From Micropterus salmoides (lineage: Eukaryota > Chordata > Actinopteri > Centrarchiformes > Centrarchidae): DNA of 64,000 nt. The notes below the pieces were generated by a model. It made no database searches and was not told the origin of the DNA. It saw only the letters and a program-made list of their open reading frames with translations. Of this stretch, positions 27,793 through 41,370 are shown piece after piece (within the stretch, counting starts at the first letter, position 1; every line of letters begins with the position of its first letter). The stretch covers positions 19,151,697 to 19,215,696 of the forward strand of contig NW_024041373.1 in the NCBI RefSeq assembly GCF_014851395.1, in the 5' to 3' direction. The position numbers were made by a program, and so were the translations under genes.

Positions 27793-27794
27793 GT
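27749..27794. repeat. (GT)n microsatellite
   Basis: A GT run with two ATGTGT interruptions at its end. Confidence 0.96.
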
Positions 27795-29207
27795 GGCGTG
27801 AGGCATCACTGCTCTCTGGCAGCCATTTGCAAGCTTAATGTTGTAGAAAACAACATCCATCTCTCTGCTCCCCCCCTCTCAAAACAGTTTCATTAGTCCT
27901 GGCGCTCTGACCCCTCTTCTTATAGTGTTGTCAAATGTGACATGCATCATATTATCAGCGAGTGATGTAATCAATAAAGTTTTTATGTCTGTGCTGCTGC
28001 CAAGTTGCCCAGCCTGGTGTTCACAGCGTGCATATTTTAAAACGCAGGGTCAAATTGGCATTGTATATGCTGCCTGACCGTCTCCCATTCATCCTCAGTT
28101 GGCTAATAAATAAGACAGGCTGAAGGCACTGACTATCAATAATAATAACAGAGTGAGTTTAGTTTGGGACCATATGATGAATGAAGCCTCCATGCTTTTG
28201 TACAGCTTTGTTTGGTGCTGACATATTGCTGTTCTGAACAAGTGAGTCTCAGACAAACACTTTGATTCAGGGGATTACATTAGTTAAACAAATATCCATC
28301 TGAATCAAGGCCATGGTGCTCCCTCTGGTAGTCCATCTGTACTGTTCAGTTTGCTCTGCATATTTAAACCATGTTGAAATGAAACATGTGGTCGTATTCT
28401 CTCACCCTTTGTGAAACAAAACTTCTTAGTTTTTAAGTCATTATAATTTGAAAAATGTAACCCTAATGATGAGATAATATAGCAAGATTTAGTTTATGTT
28501 ATAACAAGATATGGTGGCATGTTGTTTTAAAAGATGCTTTCAAATATTTGATATCATAATGACAAAACGATCCAGGGAACTCCAAAGATACAGTAGCGAC
28601 AAAAATGAACAATGGCAAATTAAAATATATGATTAGTTTTTATTTTATGCTTGTGATGAGAAAAGGTGACTTTCTGCTATTGAGAACAGTAGATTGTATT
28701 GTCTTTTGTGTGCATACACTAAGAAACACTTTAAAATGCATGGGGCTGTACAGTAAAAGAGGTAACATTATTTCTCTCTGATCTGTTGGTGGGACACAGA
28801 AGCTGCAAACTTACAAGTCTTCATCATGGATTAAATTACACCATCAATGGGGTTTCTACACTGAAGATTATTAGAATAGGATGCTCTGTGATCAGGAAAC
28901 CCCATGGTTTAACTATAGAAATAATAATGTATTACAACAAATCATGACATCTTGCACAAACTCAAAGCTGTGTCAACACTGAAATACTCGCTGAAAAAAT
29001 GTGAAAACTGTTTATTTTCCGTGTCAATGTAATCTGCCTCACATCACAATTTAGTCTATGATCAGTAAAACGTATTGATAGAAATAAAAATAAAAACATA
29101 GTAGAGCAAATACAGATTAGAGAACCCCCCAACGACACACAAACAGGCTTTGACTGAATGTTTTTCTCGTTACAACACAAATGTTCCTTGTACTAACAAC
29201 ATACCTT
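27795..29207. other. Gene-free sequence
   Basis: Nothing recognised; 27940-28140 is repeat-free and might be regulatory. Confidence 0.5.
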
Positions 29208-29290
29208 GAAGGTTATTACAAGATTGTTGTTACAAGAAAGAAATTCTTGTTAGACTAAACAAGTGTCTTGTTAAAAGAAAATTATATCCT
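29208..29290. repeat. Degenerate ~21 bp tandem repeat
   Basis: Three to four imperfect units begin TGTTACAAGAAAG, TGTTAGACTAAAC and TGTTAAAAGAAAA at 20-22 bp spacing. No function seen. Confidence 0.35.
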
Positions 29291-31599
29291 TAAAATGTAG
29301 AATATCTCATTATCAAAGGGAATTATCTAATTTTCTGTGCTAGTTGTAGTGATAACTTGCCGTAAAGTAAGTAAAGTAGTCAAGTAGACTACAGCAAATA
29401 AGTAATTAAAAATAAATGTTAAAAAAAGTTTAAATAAGAAGATTTTATAAAATGCTGAAATAATATAAGACGTGCATAAACATACAGTAACTAGGGCTTT
29501 TTACAATAACAACCATATACTTAAATATTTAAGTGAGAGCTGACGGGCTTGAGCGTACTGCCAGCTGGTCATTGTTATTTCCATCATGGATGCTGTCAAA
29601 ATATTGATGTTTTCTGTTTGTGTGTCAAATGTATTTTTAAAATGGACAAAATAATGTAGTGAAGGTCTCATGTTCAAACAAAGTTAGAGTCTGACACATT
29701 TATAAAATGACCTGTGGGTAATCACTAAGTAAAATATGCTTAAGCCTGAGCCAACAGAAATGGACAAAAAAGCACTGATAAATTGCTGTGCTCATTGTGG
29801 ATTCTGTACTCAATTGTGGCATTTTCCAGGGTAAATGGAATTGTACATTAAAGTCTGAATATGCCTGACTTTGGGGGAGTGATACATTTTATTTTCCCTC
29901 TTTCTCCCACAGATGTGGCCTGTGGAAGCCACAGTATTGCAGTGCTTTCAGGGAAAAGGCCATCTTTAGGACCTCTTGATCAATCTGTGACCTTTAAGTA
30001 CATAGCCATCTCGTAAATAGGAGGGTGCGCTTACAGAGACTTCAAAAGCAAGGGGACCCGATAATTTCAAAATGGAGCGGTGTGGAGTGGCGCTGGTGGG
30101 GAGTCCATAAAAGCCTGCCTTGTTCTCTACTCACCTCCTCTTTGCTCCACAACAGCCAGTTAGGGTAATAGCTCAAGGGAGAAAGGGGAAGAGAGAGAGA
30201 GAGGAGGGAGGGATGGCTGGATGGAGGGAGAGAAAAACAGGTAATTACTGGTAATCATTGGTCGAGGAAGAGCTGATGATCACTACAGTATAACAGATTG
30301 TACTGTTCCCTGTTGAAAAACACTGAGGAGACCGGATGTGGCGCTGTCGGCAGGTAACGACTGGGAAATTAGTCGGTAACCTTAAACCCCCCTCGCAATC
30401 ATAGAGAAACTCTCTCCCTCTTTCTCTCCTTTTCTCTCTTTCTCTCTCATTGAGAGGAGTTATATAAATCTCAATGTTCCACTCAATAAGTACTGTATAA
30501 GTAGGGACTATGGGTCCTTTATTATATTACAATCTTTTTTATTTAGATTGGACATCAAGTAGAGGCAAGTAGCTGTGGTTCAACAAGGAGACGGGGTGAT
30601 ACAAACAGAAATATTAGAGTGAGAGACACCAGCACTTGTACCTCAGTCTTGATTTTAATCTGAAATATATTCATGAAATACTTCTGTCCAATACCTTTCC
30701 AAAATGTCTGTTTAGTTTAGACAATTCAGTTTTGCTTTGATTTAAACATAAAGTAAAATTCAAACTGTGTCCATAGGTAATAAAAGCCCTGAAATGTGAT
30801 TTTATTATCTGTACACTGCAGTGAGATTCCCTTGCAATTCCCCTGCAAATAGCGTCAGTTTTCTAAGCCTGGCTGTCTAGCAACATTATAAATTTTCTGC
30901 TAAAACCGTGTACATTAAACAAAGACATAAAGCATTAATTAAATGACAGTGCCTCTAACTATTCGGTGGAATGCACTTCAACCTTTTCCAGAAATTACTC
31001 TGCATTGATTGCGACCACTAATACTTTTTTTTTTTACCCAAACAGCAAATTTGAGTCCCATATGATAATAGATGGGAGAATTGCGATGCAGTGTAGACAA
31101 GCCAAACAGCAGACATATTTGTGCAAAAGTAGGACCTTTGTTTGGTCACAAAAAAATAAATGTTCCATGCAAAGGAGTGAAAATCAAGCATATAGCCTGA
31201 TCATTTTCACTAGGTCAGAATCAAATTATATTTGCTGCAGTTAGGTTTCAGATCTCTTAAAAACAACTTATGCAAATAAAATCATCAATGCAACTGTATT
31301 GTAGCACAGAGTATCGCTTCTACTTCAATGATTTCTTATATCACCTCTCACATTCACAGTGATGAGCTACTAGAAGTGTAGACTTTAGCAAAGCCAGTGT
31401 CACAGGAAGACTTATTGATTTTGAGCAGTGCCTTCCTTGGGCTCTGTGTGACTAGACAGTGGCCTCATCACGGTGGGAGTCTTTAGTGGATCAATTGGGA
31501 GCACTTGTGCCGCTTGTACCTGTTTGTAACTGATAAGACAACACTGCAGAGAACTCATAATGATTAGCGGAGGATAAACACAGCAAATCAACATACTGG
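29291..31599. other. Gene-free AT-rich sequence
   Basis: Nothing recognised apart from a GA-rich patch (30175-30235) and a pyrimidine-rich patch (30410-30450). Confidence 0.5.
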
Positions 31600-31670
31600 G
31601 GAGGGAAAAGAGAATTAGCCTGAAACATTAATTGTCCATTGTCAATCAGTTATTAATCCAATTAGACATT
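31600..31670. promoter_or_regulatory. CNE-like tract 6 (short TAAT cluster)
   Basis: GAAACATTAATTGTCC, GTTATTAATCCAATTAGAC and CATTAGTG occur within 70 bp. Confidence 0.3.
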
Positions 31671-34639
31671 AGTGTATATAACTGTAGACAAAGAATCCAA
31701 CAAGAATCTAAATCCTGGAGCCAAAAAAAGTGCTTTAATCATCCCATAATAGTGACATGGGGAGCATATATCCTGATCCTGCCTCAGTTCAAAAGGAAGT
31801 TGTGAGAGATCATTCAGTCTTGACCTAGATGCTAAAGAACAGAGAGAGATGACCCACGGGAGATGACCCTGCCCAACACAAAGGTTATATTTAAAATGGA
31901 GGTACACAACTCTTGAATGAAGACAACCTTTTGTTCGTTGGAATAAAAAAACGTGTGTGTGTGAAGTGCCATAAACTATGACTGACATTTGAGGGAAGAT
32001 GCCTCTTGTTGTTGACATGTGACAGCACCATCTGTTGTCATGGGGAGCCTGTCACTTAAAACAGGTAAGATCGAAATATGCCACTGGAAATTTATGTCTT
32101 CCGTCAGTGCTGTTAAACAATGCAAGACCAACGGAGGCTTAATTCTCACTCAAAATTACAGTATCACTAGCATGTTACCCACACCCATGTGGTACACTGT
32201 TTTTTGTTTTTTTTGTGATGTCCATTATAGCCAGTGTATAGTTTTTGTCATGACCGTTCAAAGGGAATTGCCAATAACACTGCTAATAATAAAAGGCTTG
32301 TAATGGAGCATACATAGGGGGTTTGTCATCTCGCTACAGTTTAATCTGGCTCAGGTACTCCGGCAGTGGAGAACAGGTAACGTGAGACTCAAAGATTCGC
32401 TGCATTAGTTCTGCTTAGCTAACCGTGAATGCTAATTGCAGGAAGAACAAACTGCTACTCTCCCCTCCTTTTCCTCTCTCCTCCCCCTTGGCCAACGGTA
32501 GAGCCCGCTGAGAAGCACAGAGAGTGTCATACAGCTTTGCTTGGAGCGGGAACAAAGAAGGTTGTTCTGCAACCGAGATTCAATATGTAGAGGGAAAACC
32601 CAGTTTAACATACAGTTGCTGATTTCCCCATAGCCATCATTTTCCATAAGTGTTACCAAAATAAGTGGAAATCTTTCCATTATTTAAGCTACGGCATCAG
32701 TTTCAACTCTACCATATCAGGTTAAATACTGTATTTTTTTATTGGCCTCCTTTTAAAACTGCAGCCTTTGAAAGCCATTTTCCCCCCAAGGTGCGAGTGG
32801 TATGCCCTCTCAAAGGAACAGAATAACTACATGTTTAGGATTTTAGGTGTAATTTGACCAAATATCTTCCAAGCACTTGACACTCCACAATTATCTATTG
32901 TGCAGATGAGATTGTCAGGTACACACATTTAAAAGTTCTGTTAGCTGAAATTCCAAAACCATCATCCAGCACTAGCATTGTGTGACCAAACAGCCTCTAA
33001 TGCAAATTTCTCTTTGAAATAATAACTGAAGTATTACAGGATGAACAGAGATCAGAGTGCAAAATTATACCAACCACAAACATTCATAGCAGAGGGCTAA
33101 AATCTCAATTAAGAGACTGCGCTCCATTCAGAGGAAACCAACCGTGAACCACCTTTGTGAGAAAACAAGACAATGAAAGAAAGGGCTAAGCATGGAAGAG
33201 TTAAATCCTGTGCTAATACTGATACTGATACTAATCTGTGGGCAAGGTCAAAGACCCGGTTACACACCAGAGGCCATAAGGGCTCAGAGGTGCTGGTCAG
33301 CCTGAGCCGCCAAAGCTGTGATCTCTCTGAGGTTCTGACCTGGGCAAATGAGAGGCCACTACCCTAGTGGCAACCACTATCTCCTATCAGTCTTCTATCC
33401 AGACATCTATAGGCTACCTGCAGGGCCTCGGGCGAGAGCTATCATATAGCCACTGTACCAAGCACTCCTGTCTTTACCTTGCAGTGGAGATTTATTGTAA
33501 TTGGAAGATTCCTTTACAAAAGCTTGGGATCAGCGTTTCTTCAAGGATCTCTGTGCGATCCCATGGGGGACACCCTTTGATCCTGACCTTCGAACCCTAA
33601 GGGTTAAGCCTTCCCTTTGCAAATGAGTTAGACATGATGGACCACTTCCTAATTGGCCAATTGCTCAGTGCCATTTTCTTGGTCCTGCTGGTTTAACAAG
33701 TGTATGTTTTCCTTCCCACTCTCCAATGTCTTACCACATCAGTACTGCTTTGGAGTGAGTCTTTTTCCACACAATATAGATTCATATGCTTTGCTAAAGA
33801 AGTCTACAGGGTCATCGTGCATGAAAAAGGTTCACATGGCAGAGCCCTTAATTCCCTTAAATATGTTTAATATCACCATTCTGTTGGGACTGTTTAAATC
33901 AGTGTTTGTGTATTCCATTGGGATCCCCGCATGTTTTCTCTCTTTTCTCTTTTGTCTCTTTCACTCTACCTCCCACTGTGTGTTAGCCTGATAATGCTGA
34001 AGGCTATAGTAGCTCTTAAACCATCAGAGACATTGGAAGAGAGGACTGGCGGTGTCGAGTCCCACCCTGCAGCATGTGGTTTGTAAGTTTCTGCCCCTCC
34101 CCACCTCCATCCTTTTCCCAATCAGATTAGTTTTTCTAATAGTGAGAGGAAAGGTTGTTGCCGGTGGGCCCTGCAGGCTTGGAAGAACAGGTGGCCAAGT
34201 GCTGAAATGGTTTCTCTGCATGGATCTGCAAAAGCAATGTGCAGGTCTGCATCTGTTTTAGACCAGATCACAAACATCTGAAAGTTACCAGAGCAATATA
34301 AGATCAGAGTATCCACAACTTTGGAGCAAACTTGAAAATATTCATTGAATCCATCATCACATAATTAAATGCTGTAGTATAGTGTATTTGGTAACCCTCA
34401 TTCTGCAACAGTGTGAATAATTTGTCCTGTTGCAAATAGAGTTCGGTTCAACAATTACCTGTACCTGTGTTGTGAGACATCTTTCCAATCTACCTGCAGA
34501 CCGTTACTCAGATGGATTACCCAGTAACCTTTCCCGATGACCTCTGTAGGGTTTGTTCACCTGCAGGACCATGGGAATCTCCCCTGCCGAAATACCTCCT
34601 CCCCAGTACACAGAGAACGTGCCTCACCAGCCGCCTAGC
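31671..34639. other. Gene-free sequence
   Basis: No gene seen. Adjacent plus-strand frames at 33173-33600 have no domain. 32330-32470, with GCTAATTGCAGG, is CNE-like. Confidence 0.5.
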
Positions 34640-34780
34640 ACCAAGATGGATTGTTTAGGGGTCCAGAATTAGTCAGGTCAGGGAATCCTTGGCCTCAGGC
34701 CTGGCTAATTACTTTCTAATGTGACGACGATTCTTTTGAAGAGCTATTTTCTCGCTGACCAAATCCCTTTAAAAGCATCT
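34640..34780. promoter_or_regulatory. CNE-like tract 7
   Basis: GGCTAATTACTTTCTAATGT in a repeat-free context. Confidence 0.3.
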
Positions 34781-36924
34781 TGGGGCTGCAAAGGGGAACA
34801 AGAGGGAGTGCGCTGCGGCAGGCCACACCAGGGCCAGAGGGGGGGCTCAGGTTACACTCTGCCTGCTGTGATGCATTGTTGGTGGGACGCCTAGGCTCCA
34901 GTGCTCCCCCTCCCCCTCCTCAACCACCACCACCTCCATCCTCCTCTTCGCAGCACTGTCCCTCCAAAAGAGGCTGCCGCAGAGCCTCGCAGAAACTCTG
35001 ACACCAGTCCAGAGGATGCACTCTGCACATGAAACCTTACACTCAACTAATGGTTACAAATGTGTTTTCAAAGAAATCCCAGGTCTCCCGTATAAACCAT
35101 AGACTCACACTGCTGGATAGGCATATATGTACACACACTCATTGCACACAAATGTGGGCACACTGGAACACACAAGTGGGGACAATTGGTGTTGCTGAAC
35201 TGGGAAATTTAAAAAAACACTGCATGACTGTTGAGATTTAAGGTTCCTTTTTTAGTTCACTTCTGTGGGAGACAAGACAGAAAAAAAATTCTATTTGAAA
35301 TGATGTCAGGTCATTTGATTTTTACCACCATAATAATAGAACATTTTATAGCAAGTTGACTCTTCAAGGAATTGCCTTTAGAAATTGCAGGTGGTTTGTG
35401 GCTTTGACTGACACATCACACAGATTTCAGCAAACTCTTGCTTTCTTTCTCTCATTCCCTTAAAGAGAATGTATTCCCTTCCAGGGGAGTGATCCCTAAT
35501 TAGCTGTCAGGTGATAGTGTGCTGCTTTCATTGTGCTCACTACTGCTGCTGCGCTGCAGGCTATGTGGTCAGCAGTCAGTCTGAGACTGAAGTGACAGAT
35601 CATCTCTCTATATACTAGACCCCTGCAGCTGAAAGAGACCACTTGGTCCTTACAAAGAGATCCCAACTCTCCATATTAAGAAGAACTCAATATCAAATCA
35701 TAACAAACAGATCTCTGACCCAGCAAAGACAGGAGGATCACTTGAGAATCTGTCTGTGTTGTCACAAATAAAAACAATAGCAGGTGATGTGTTTGTGTCC
35801 CACCAAGTAGACGACTGATGACTGGATTTGGATCTGAATTATTTAGTGGCCCTATGTGTTTGTCAGTTTAGTCAATGTAGGTGATTTTAATGGAGAAAAA
35901 ATACTTCTTATATCATGTTCCAACATTCAGTGAAACTGACAACGGCTTTTGGAAAATTACAATCACATTTGCCATTTAAGTGTGAAAATAACTATCCTTT
36001 CCTGTATTTCCCAATAAAAGCCATATCTTCTAACTTTACAGGATATGGCAGACAGGTAATTCCTGATATAAAAGATATGATTTCTTCCTGTCTGTCTGTT
36101 AGTTTCACTGCAGGTCTCCTCCAGACAGTTCCAGTATCCACCCAGGCAGCAGAGGGACCTTGTTTGAAGGTCATGTCAGCACCGGGGCGTAAACGTTAGA
36201 CCTTTTTGTGGTCAGGGTAAATGTACAAGGCCGCCCTGCGGGACCACTCCTTCCCTCTCTTTAATCGGCGTATAACAGGCCCTTGTAGAGCCAAACTGTC
36301 TGCGACACATCAGCACTTAGAAATAAAAACCCCTCAGCCAACCCTGCGACGGCTGTGGTCGGAGTACGGCAGCTGGATCATTTCAAAGGGACAACACAGA
36401 CAGGTCTGCTGGTGAAAGGGAAAATCCATTCTAACAAGATACATCTTATTTCTGTATTTTAAAATCTTCCAAAATTGAACTTTTAAATATAAAAATATTT
36501 GTTATCCCTATGATTAAAAAAAGACTTGGAGGAAGATGATATCATAAATATTTAAATGATGAAACTGCTTCACTGACTTTGCTGACACAATGGCAGTGCG
36601 GGTGTTTATGGCACTATTGTCTGTTAGCACTACAATAAATCAACCTAATACATGCAAATACATCTTGAGGTTTGTCACAATGATAATAAATTACAGATTT
36701 AGCTCTCTGGTTTTAAGCTTTTGTCTTTAAAATAAACTATGTAAGATAAATTAAATATGTTTGCATCATGATCTAGAATACATTTCTCCAATAATTTCCA
36801 AACTGTTCCTGTAACAAATTTTTCTTATTGCTCTAAAATTCAGCTCCCCTAACATTTGCTGTACACTCCATAAATAAACAGTCTACAAAGTTAATAGGAC
36901 AAAACACAGAATATACAGCCCTCT
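34781..36924. other. Gene-free sequence
   Basis: A proline/serine-rich frame (34780-35001) is a CCT/CCA-rich low-complexity tract, not a gene. Nothing else recognised. Confidence 0.5.
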
Positions 36925-37215
36925 CTCCGTCAGTGAAGCCAATAATCTGAAGGAGCCGAGAAAGCAAACTTAACAGTTATAATGCTCCAGCCGAGAAACT
37001 TAATTTACCAATTTGCAGGAAGACAAGATGGCAGGAAACAAGCCAATTTGCCACGTGTGCAGCGCACAACAAACCCCAGCCTTGCTCCCCGGCCTCATGA
37101 GAGGTAATTATCCCTAAAAAAGAATGCCATGCTGTATTAAGATGTAGCCGCATCAAAACGAGGGAGACAGCCTCATTACAAGTAATTATGAGGGAATTAG
37201 AAACATCATTTAACT
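36925..37215. promoter_or_regulatory. CNE-like tract 8
   Basis: Repeat-free, with AGCCAATAATCTG, ACTTAATTTACC, GAGGTAATTATCCC and CAAGTAATTATGAGGG. The two GTAATTATs 94 bp apart suggest paired homeodomain sites. Confidence 0.38.
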
Positions 37216-39156
37216 AAACGAGCAAATAATGTCCAGGATATTGAAGAAGCTGCCTGCACTTCTGCCGACCGCTGCAAGTCCCATTACAAAAATTGTAGGT
37301 CTTTAATAGAATAATGACATGCTTTATCTTCCCTCCCTCTCTTTGAGAGGGTCTTGGAGCAGGGGGTAGGGCTGAGGGAGAGAGGGGAGGATGTGAAAAC
37401 AACTGTTGCAGAGCTCTCTGTCCTCAGTGTGGTCTCGCTCTTGAGCGTGTAGCGTGAGGCCTTCAAGATAATCCCCCTATTATCTTTACAAATACAAAAT
37501 GGAGAGCAGAGAATTGTATCTCACATCCATTATTGTGTTAAAGGTAATGCTAATGGACTTATCTCTAGAGTAATATTCGAGTTCTCTACATGTACTGTAG
37601 CCTATAATAGTTTGATGCATATTGGACAGAGAATGGCACTTCAAAACAGGCAGTTCAAGAAATGGTTGGTAATTTAACAATGAAGCATAATGCATTTTGC
37701 CATTAAACTCCTAATCCAGATTTTTTGGTTAAATATTGTTCATGGGGAGTTTAACTTGGAGATGCAAAGGCTTTCACTGGTTCAAATAACAGAGCTGCTT
37801 GTACTTGACCTTGAGTTATAAACATCTCAAAATATGTCACCTCGATACTGTCAGTCACAGTATCATCATTTTAAGCATATTGATTGTAATACTAAAACCC
37901 ATTCTTTGGGTTCGATTTAACCAAATGAAAAAAATATTACTATTTTAATTTAAATCCAGGTGTTTTTTCAGGCTGTGTCGGTAACCATTTGCTTTATGAT
38001 TTTTGGTGTGTCTTTAACGTACCCTACATAATTTCCAAAGCAATGACTTTACCATATTTTACTTAATATACTTCATCCATATGTTGCCATTTCCCTTTGC
38101 CTGGTGTACAGTCGCATATTCCTCGCCTGTTAAGGAGAAGGGGTGGGGGCTGGGGAGGTGGGGGACAAACACAATTTCCCTTCAGCTCCTTCATTTCCAG
38201 TTGATATAAAACAGAATCATGAAAAATCACTTCTGGTCCAAGCTCTCCTTTTTAACCATTAACCCATAAATACAGATGCTGGTTAAAGCCAGCGGATGAC
38301 AGGGCCTGCCTCAAAAACCTTGTTACACTCCCCTCAAATTCATTTAGGGAGCAAACAGGTCTTGAGAGTTGTCTGGCTTAATGCATTGCGATCGCTTTTA
38401 AAACTCTTGTCTTGAGGCAGACCCGAGGCTCTGCATCTGCTCGTGGTGTTATACTTCATAACCTTCCACTCTAATATGAAGCCGCACATACCCTCTTTAA
38501 ATCAAATGGCTGTAAATATGTTGGGAGGTAGTTGAAAAGCCCTCATTCAAATAAATGATGAAGGGATGGATTATGTAAAAAAAATATATGTTCTTCAAAT
38601 ATTAGAAGAGAGCATTATAAATAAAAAAAGCAAAGTAATGTTGCTGCAGCCTGTTTAAATTTAATGGGGTCTCTATTAAGTTAGTTTTGATCTACATCGT
38701 TTTATCTCAAGACGTAAAGGAGGTGATATCCGGAGGTTTTAGTATAATTCATTATTATCCTGTAAATATCCTCTAAAAACTATCCTGAGTCAATTTGCCC
38801 TGTGCTCTCTGTCTTTGCCTCTCCATCTCCACACTGTGTGTAGCCCACAGTTTCCATTACCCCCATCGTAAATTAAACCACAGAGTGAATTACACTTGCT
38901 TTTCACCTTACCAGGCAAGTTTGATGAATCCTAAGGCACAACACATCATCTCAACAAATCTTCATCACCATGCCAGTCGCTGTCTCTTTGCAGTTTAAAC
39001 CACTTCAAATCATTTTCATTGCCTTGCTATTAAAATTTGTAATTCACACCTGCCATTGCAGTGATACATAGTTACATCAAACCCCCTCCTCTGCCCCCAC
39101 CTATTCCTCTCTTTCACTTTCTCTCTCTGGCTCTTGTTCTCTGCTTTGCTCCTCTC

Positions 39157-39160
<4 letters not shown>
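37216..39160. other. Gene-free sequence with a CNE-like patch
   Basis: 38260-38480 (GGCTTAATGCATTGCGATCG and flanks) is repeat-free and CNE-like. No gene was recognised in the rest. Confidence 0.45.

Positions 39161-39196
<36 letters not shown>
39161..39196. repeat. (TC)n microsatellite
   Basis: 18 TC units inside a wider pyrimidine-rich stretch from about 39100. Confidence 0.97.
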
Positions 39197-39199
<3 letters not shown>

Positions 39200-39650
39200 C
39201 TGTCTTGTAAATCAAACAACCTCAGGTGACAGGTCATGCAGATTTCCCACAAGTCAGTGGGGTGCAAACATCCATCCAAAAGAGCGGTGCATTGCCGTCA
39301 CACCTGATGACATAATGACCACTTGGAAACTAATAAACAGCTTCAGTCAACCAAAGCTATTGCTCCTTTTCATAAGCGTTACGGTACCCCATCCCTCTCT
39401 CTGTCTCTCTTTTCTCCCCCTCTCCTATCTGTCACAAATTCATCCTCCTGCACCTCACCTCTTCGCTGCTGCTGGAGTTACCCATAAATCACTGCTGTTG
39501 TCTAACGCTATCCATTTTCCCAGAAACACAGGGCGGCTGTTGCAGAAATTGGGTCAGGCATAATCTGCAGGGCAGCAGAGCCTGGCTAGTCATGATTCTG
39601 CTAGGTAATGTAGCCATTAGCACACAGGGAGAGATTGGTGGGATGGGTAG

Positions 39651-39697
39651 AAGGGGTTGGGTGGATGGGTGGATGGGTGGGTGGTGGTGGCGGGGGT
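39651..39697. repeat. GGGTGGAT-type minisatellite
   Basis: A G-rich short tandem (GGATGGGT units) running into GGTGGTGG. It could form a quadruplex on the plus strand. Confidence 0.8.
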
Positions 39698-39773
39698 CCC
39701 TTGTACATGATGTGACACCCAAGAAAAGCTGGCAAATGACATGGTTTTATCGCTCCCCATCAACCACAGGACA

Positions 39774-39776
<3 letters not shown>

Positions 39777-39821
<45 letters not shown>

Positions 39822-39840
39822 CGTATGCGTGTGCGTGTGC
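39777..39840. repeat. (GT)n microsatellite
   Basis: A GT run to about 39818, then GCGTAT/GCGTGT variants. Confidence 0.97.
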
Positions 39841-40889
39841 TTGGGAGTGAGTAAGTGTGTGTGTTTCTGTTCAGGCTTGTGTTTAGTATTTGCATGTATA
39901 TAACTGCTATGAAACTGGTGAAAAGCTGACTTGAAAATCTAAAGTAGCTTCTGAATGAACAAGACATACTGGATATGGTGTCCACCATTCAACATGTAAC
40001 TGATGCAGTGATTCATTATGCAGATGGAGAAAAGAGAACAGCTTTGATTAATGAGAGTCTTGAACTTTGACAATATGCCTCTTTATTATGTTTCCCATTA
40101 CAAGGCCTGATGCTAAGAGGCAGACTTCAAATGAGGGAAGAACCGGCCCAGAGGCATGATGAGCTTGTGACAGTGTGCATCTCTTTTCCACCCTGCAATG
40201 TGCTTTATCTACTTCTTAGTTTCCTCTGTATGTATTACCTTTATAAGGTGACTTGCTCAGTGCTCAGATCATCAACCTCTTGATTAACAGCAGAGTGTGG
40301 TGGTTCCTAGCAGTGTTTAGAAATTCAAAATCAATCTGAAAGTACGACTTTGCATAATGAAAACAACTGCAGTTCTGCTTGCAGACTAATCTGCTTAGGA
40401 ATCAAACATACACTAGTTGGACCTTGCAGAAGGATAAATGCATGACATTTCACACTGTATCCCTACAAAGGCACTGTCCCTCCACATATACAAGCTTCAA
40501 TTAAAATACACCTAAAATACACCTGTCAAGAAGCTCACAACGTAATATTTGATTAAATAATAGACGTATGGTAAGAAACCAACAGCGAAGTAAACTACAA
40601 TATGAACGGCAATATATTAATTAGTGACTCATTCAATCGTTACTTTAGTCATGGTTAAAGTATATAATGATCCTTCAACATATAGAAATTATCACACTGG
40701 ATCATTTCAATAGAATGCCTTGTAATAGTATTAGTTTGTATGTTCTTCAGGGGACAAGACGTGTCAAGACATCTAAGCTCTTCTATGTTAATAGTTATTG
40801 AACAGTTAAGTTTCCGAATGTAAGTACACAAAAACAGTAGCCTAGATAAAATAAAGCCAAGCAAGCCCAATTTTCACTGAAATAGAAAA

Positions 40890-40895
40890 TTTATT
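40890..40895 (-). terminator. hmx2: Candidate hmx2 polyadenylation signal
   Basis: AATAAA on the minus strand (TTTATT on the plus strand), about 475 bp past the hmx2 stop. It is the first canonical hexamer I found in the sense orientation, so the 3' UTR would be about 0.5 kb. No transcript evidence. Confidence 0.5.
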
Positions 40896-41370
40896 GAATG
40901 AGGTTATTATTGAAGGTCTAAATTACAATAGAAACAATGATAGTTTTCCTTAAATGGAATAATTATGCTTTTCCTGTCAGGTGAAGTAAAATGACTGATG
41001 CTTTGTGACATATTTGACAAACCAATAATGAATAAAAAACAGTGTAAAAGCATTTCTTGTGGAAGCCATTTTTCTTGAATGGGATATGACTGCAAAACTC
41101 CATTATTTCTATAAGTCAAGGTTGTAGATGGAAAATAAAATAAAAAGTACAAAAAATATTACAATTAATTATACACATGGTGTATTTATACACGTAGGGA
41201 AGCTTGATTGCTTTCTTGCGAGACGTACAGTTGCTGCATAATAAGAATTTCCTCAACAAATAAAGTGATACAATTAATATACAGCGGTTATGTGGAGACA
41301 CTTATGAGAATGTTGTATTGTAATGTGTGTTTTTACGTGGACCGCAGTGGTGAACATACAATAGAGTCAA

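Larger units (their letters stand above)
39197..40889. other. Gene-free sequence downstream of hmx2
   Basis: 39460-39620 (with GTAATGTAGCCATTAGC) is CNE-like; tandem repeats at 39651-39840 are listed separately. No exon of bub3, the gene I recall next to HMX2 in mammals, was recognised. Confidence 0.45.

Noticed and set aside
33173..33600. Two adjacent plus-strand ORFs as exons
   Set aside because: No known domain, no conserved motif, and they abut at a stop without splice sites.
34780..35001. Proline/serine-rich ORF as a gene
   Set aside because: It is driven by a short CCT/CCA-rich tract and has no recognised domain.
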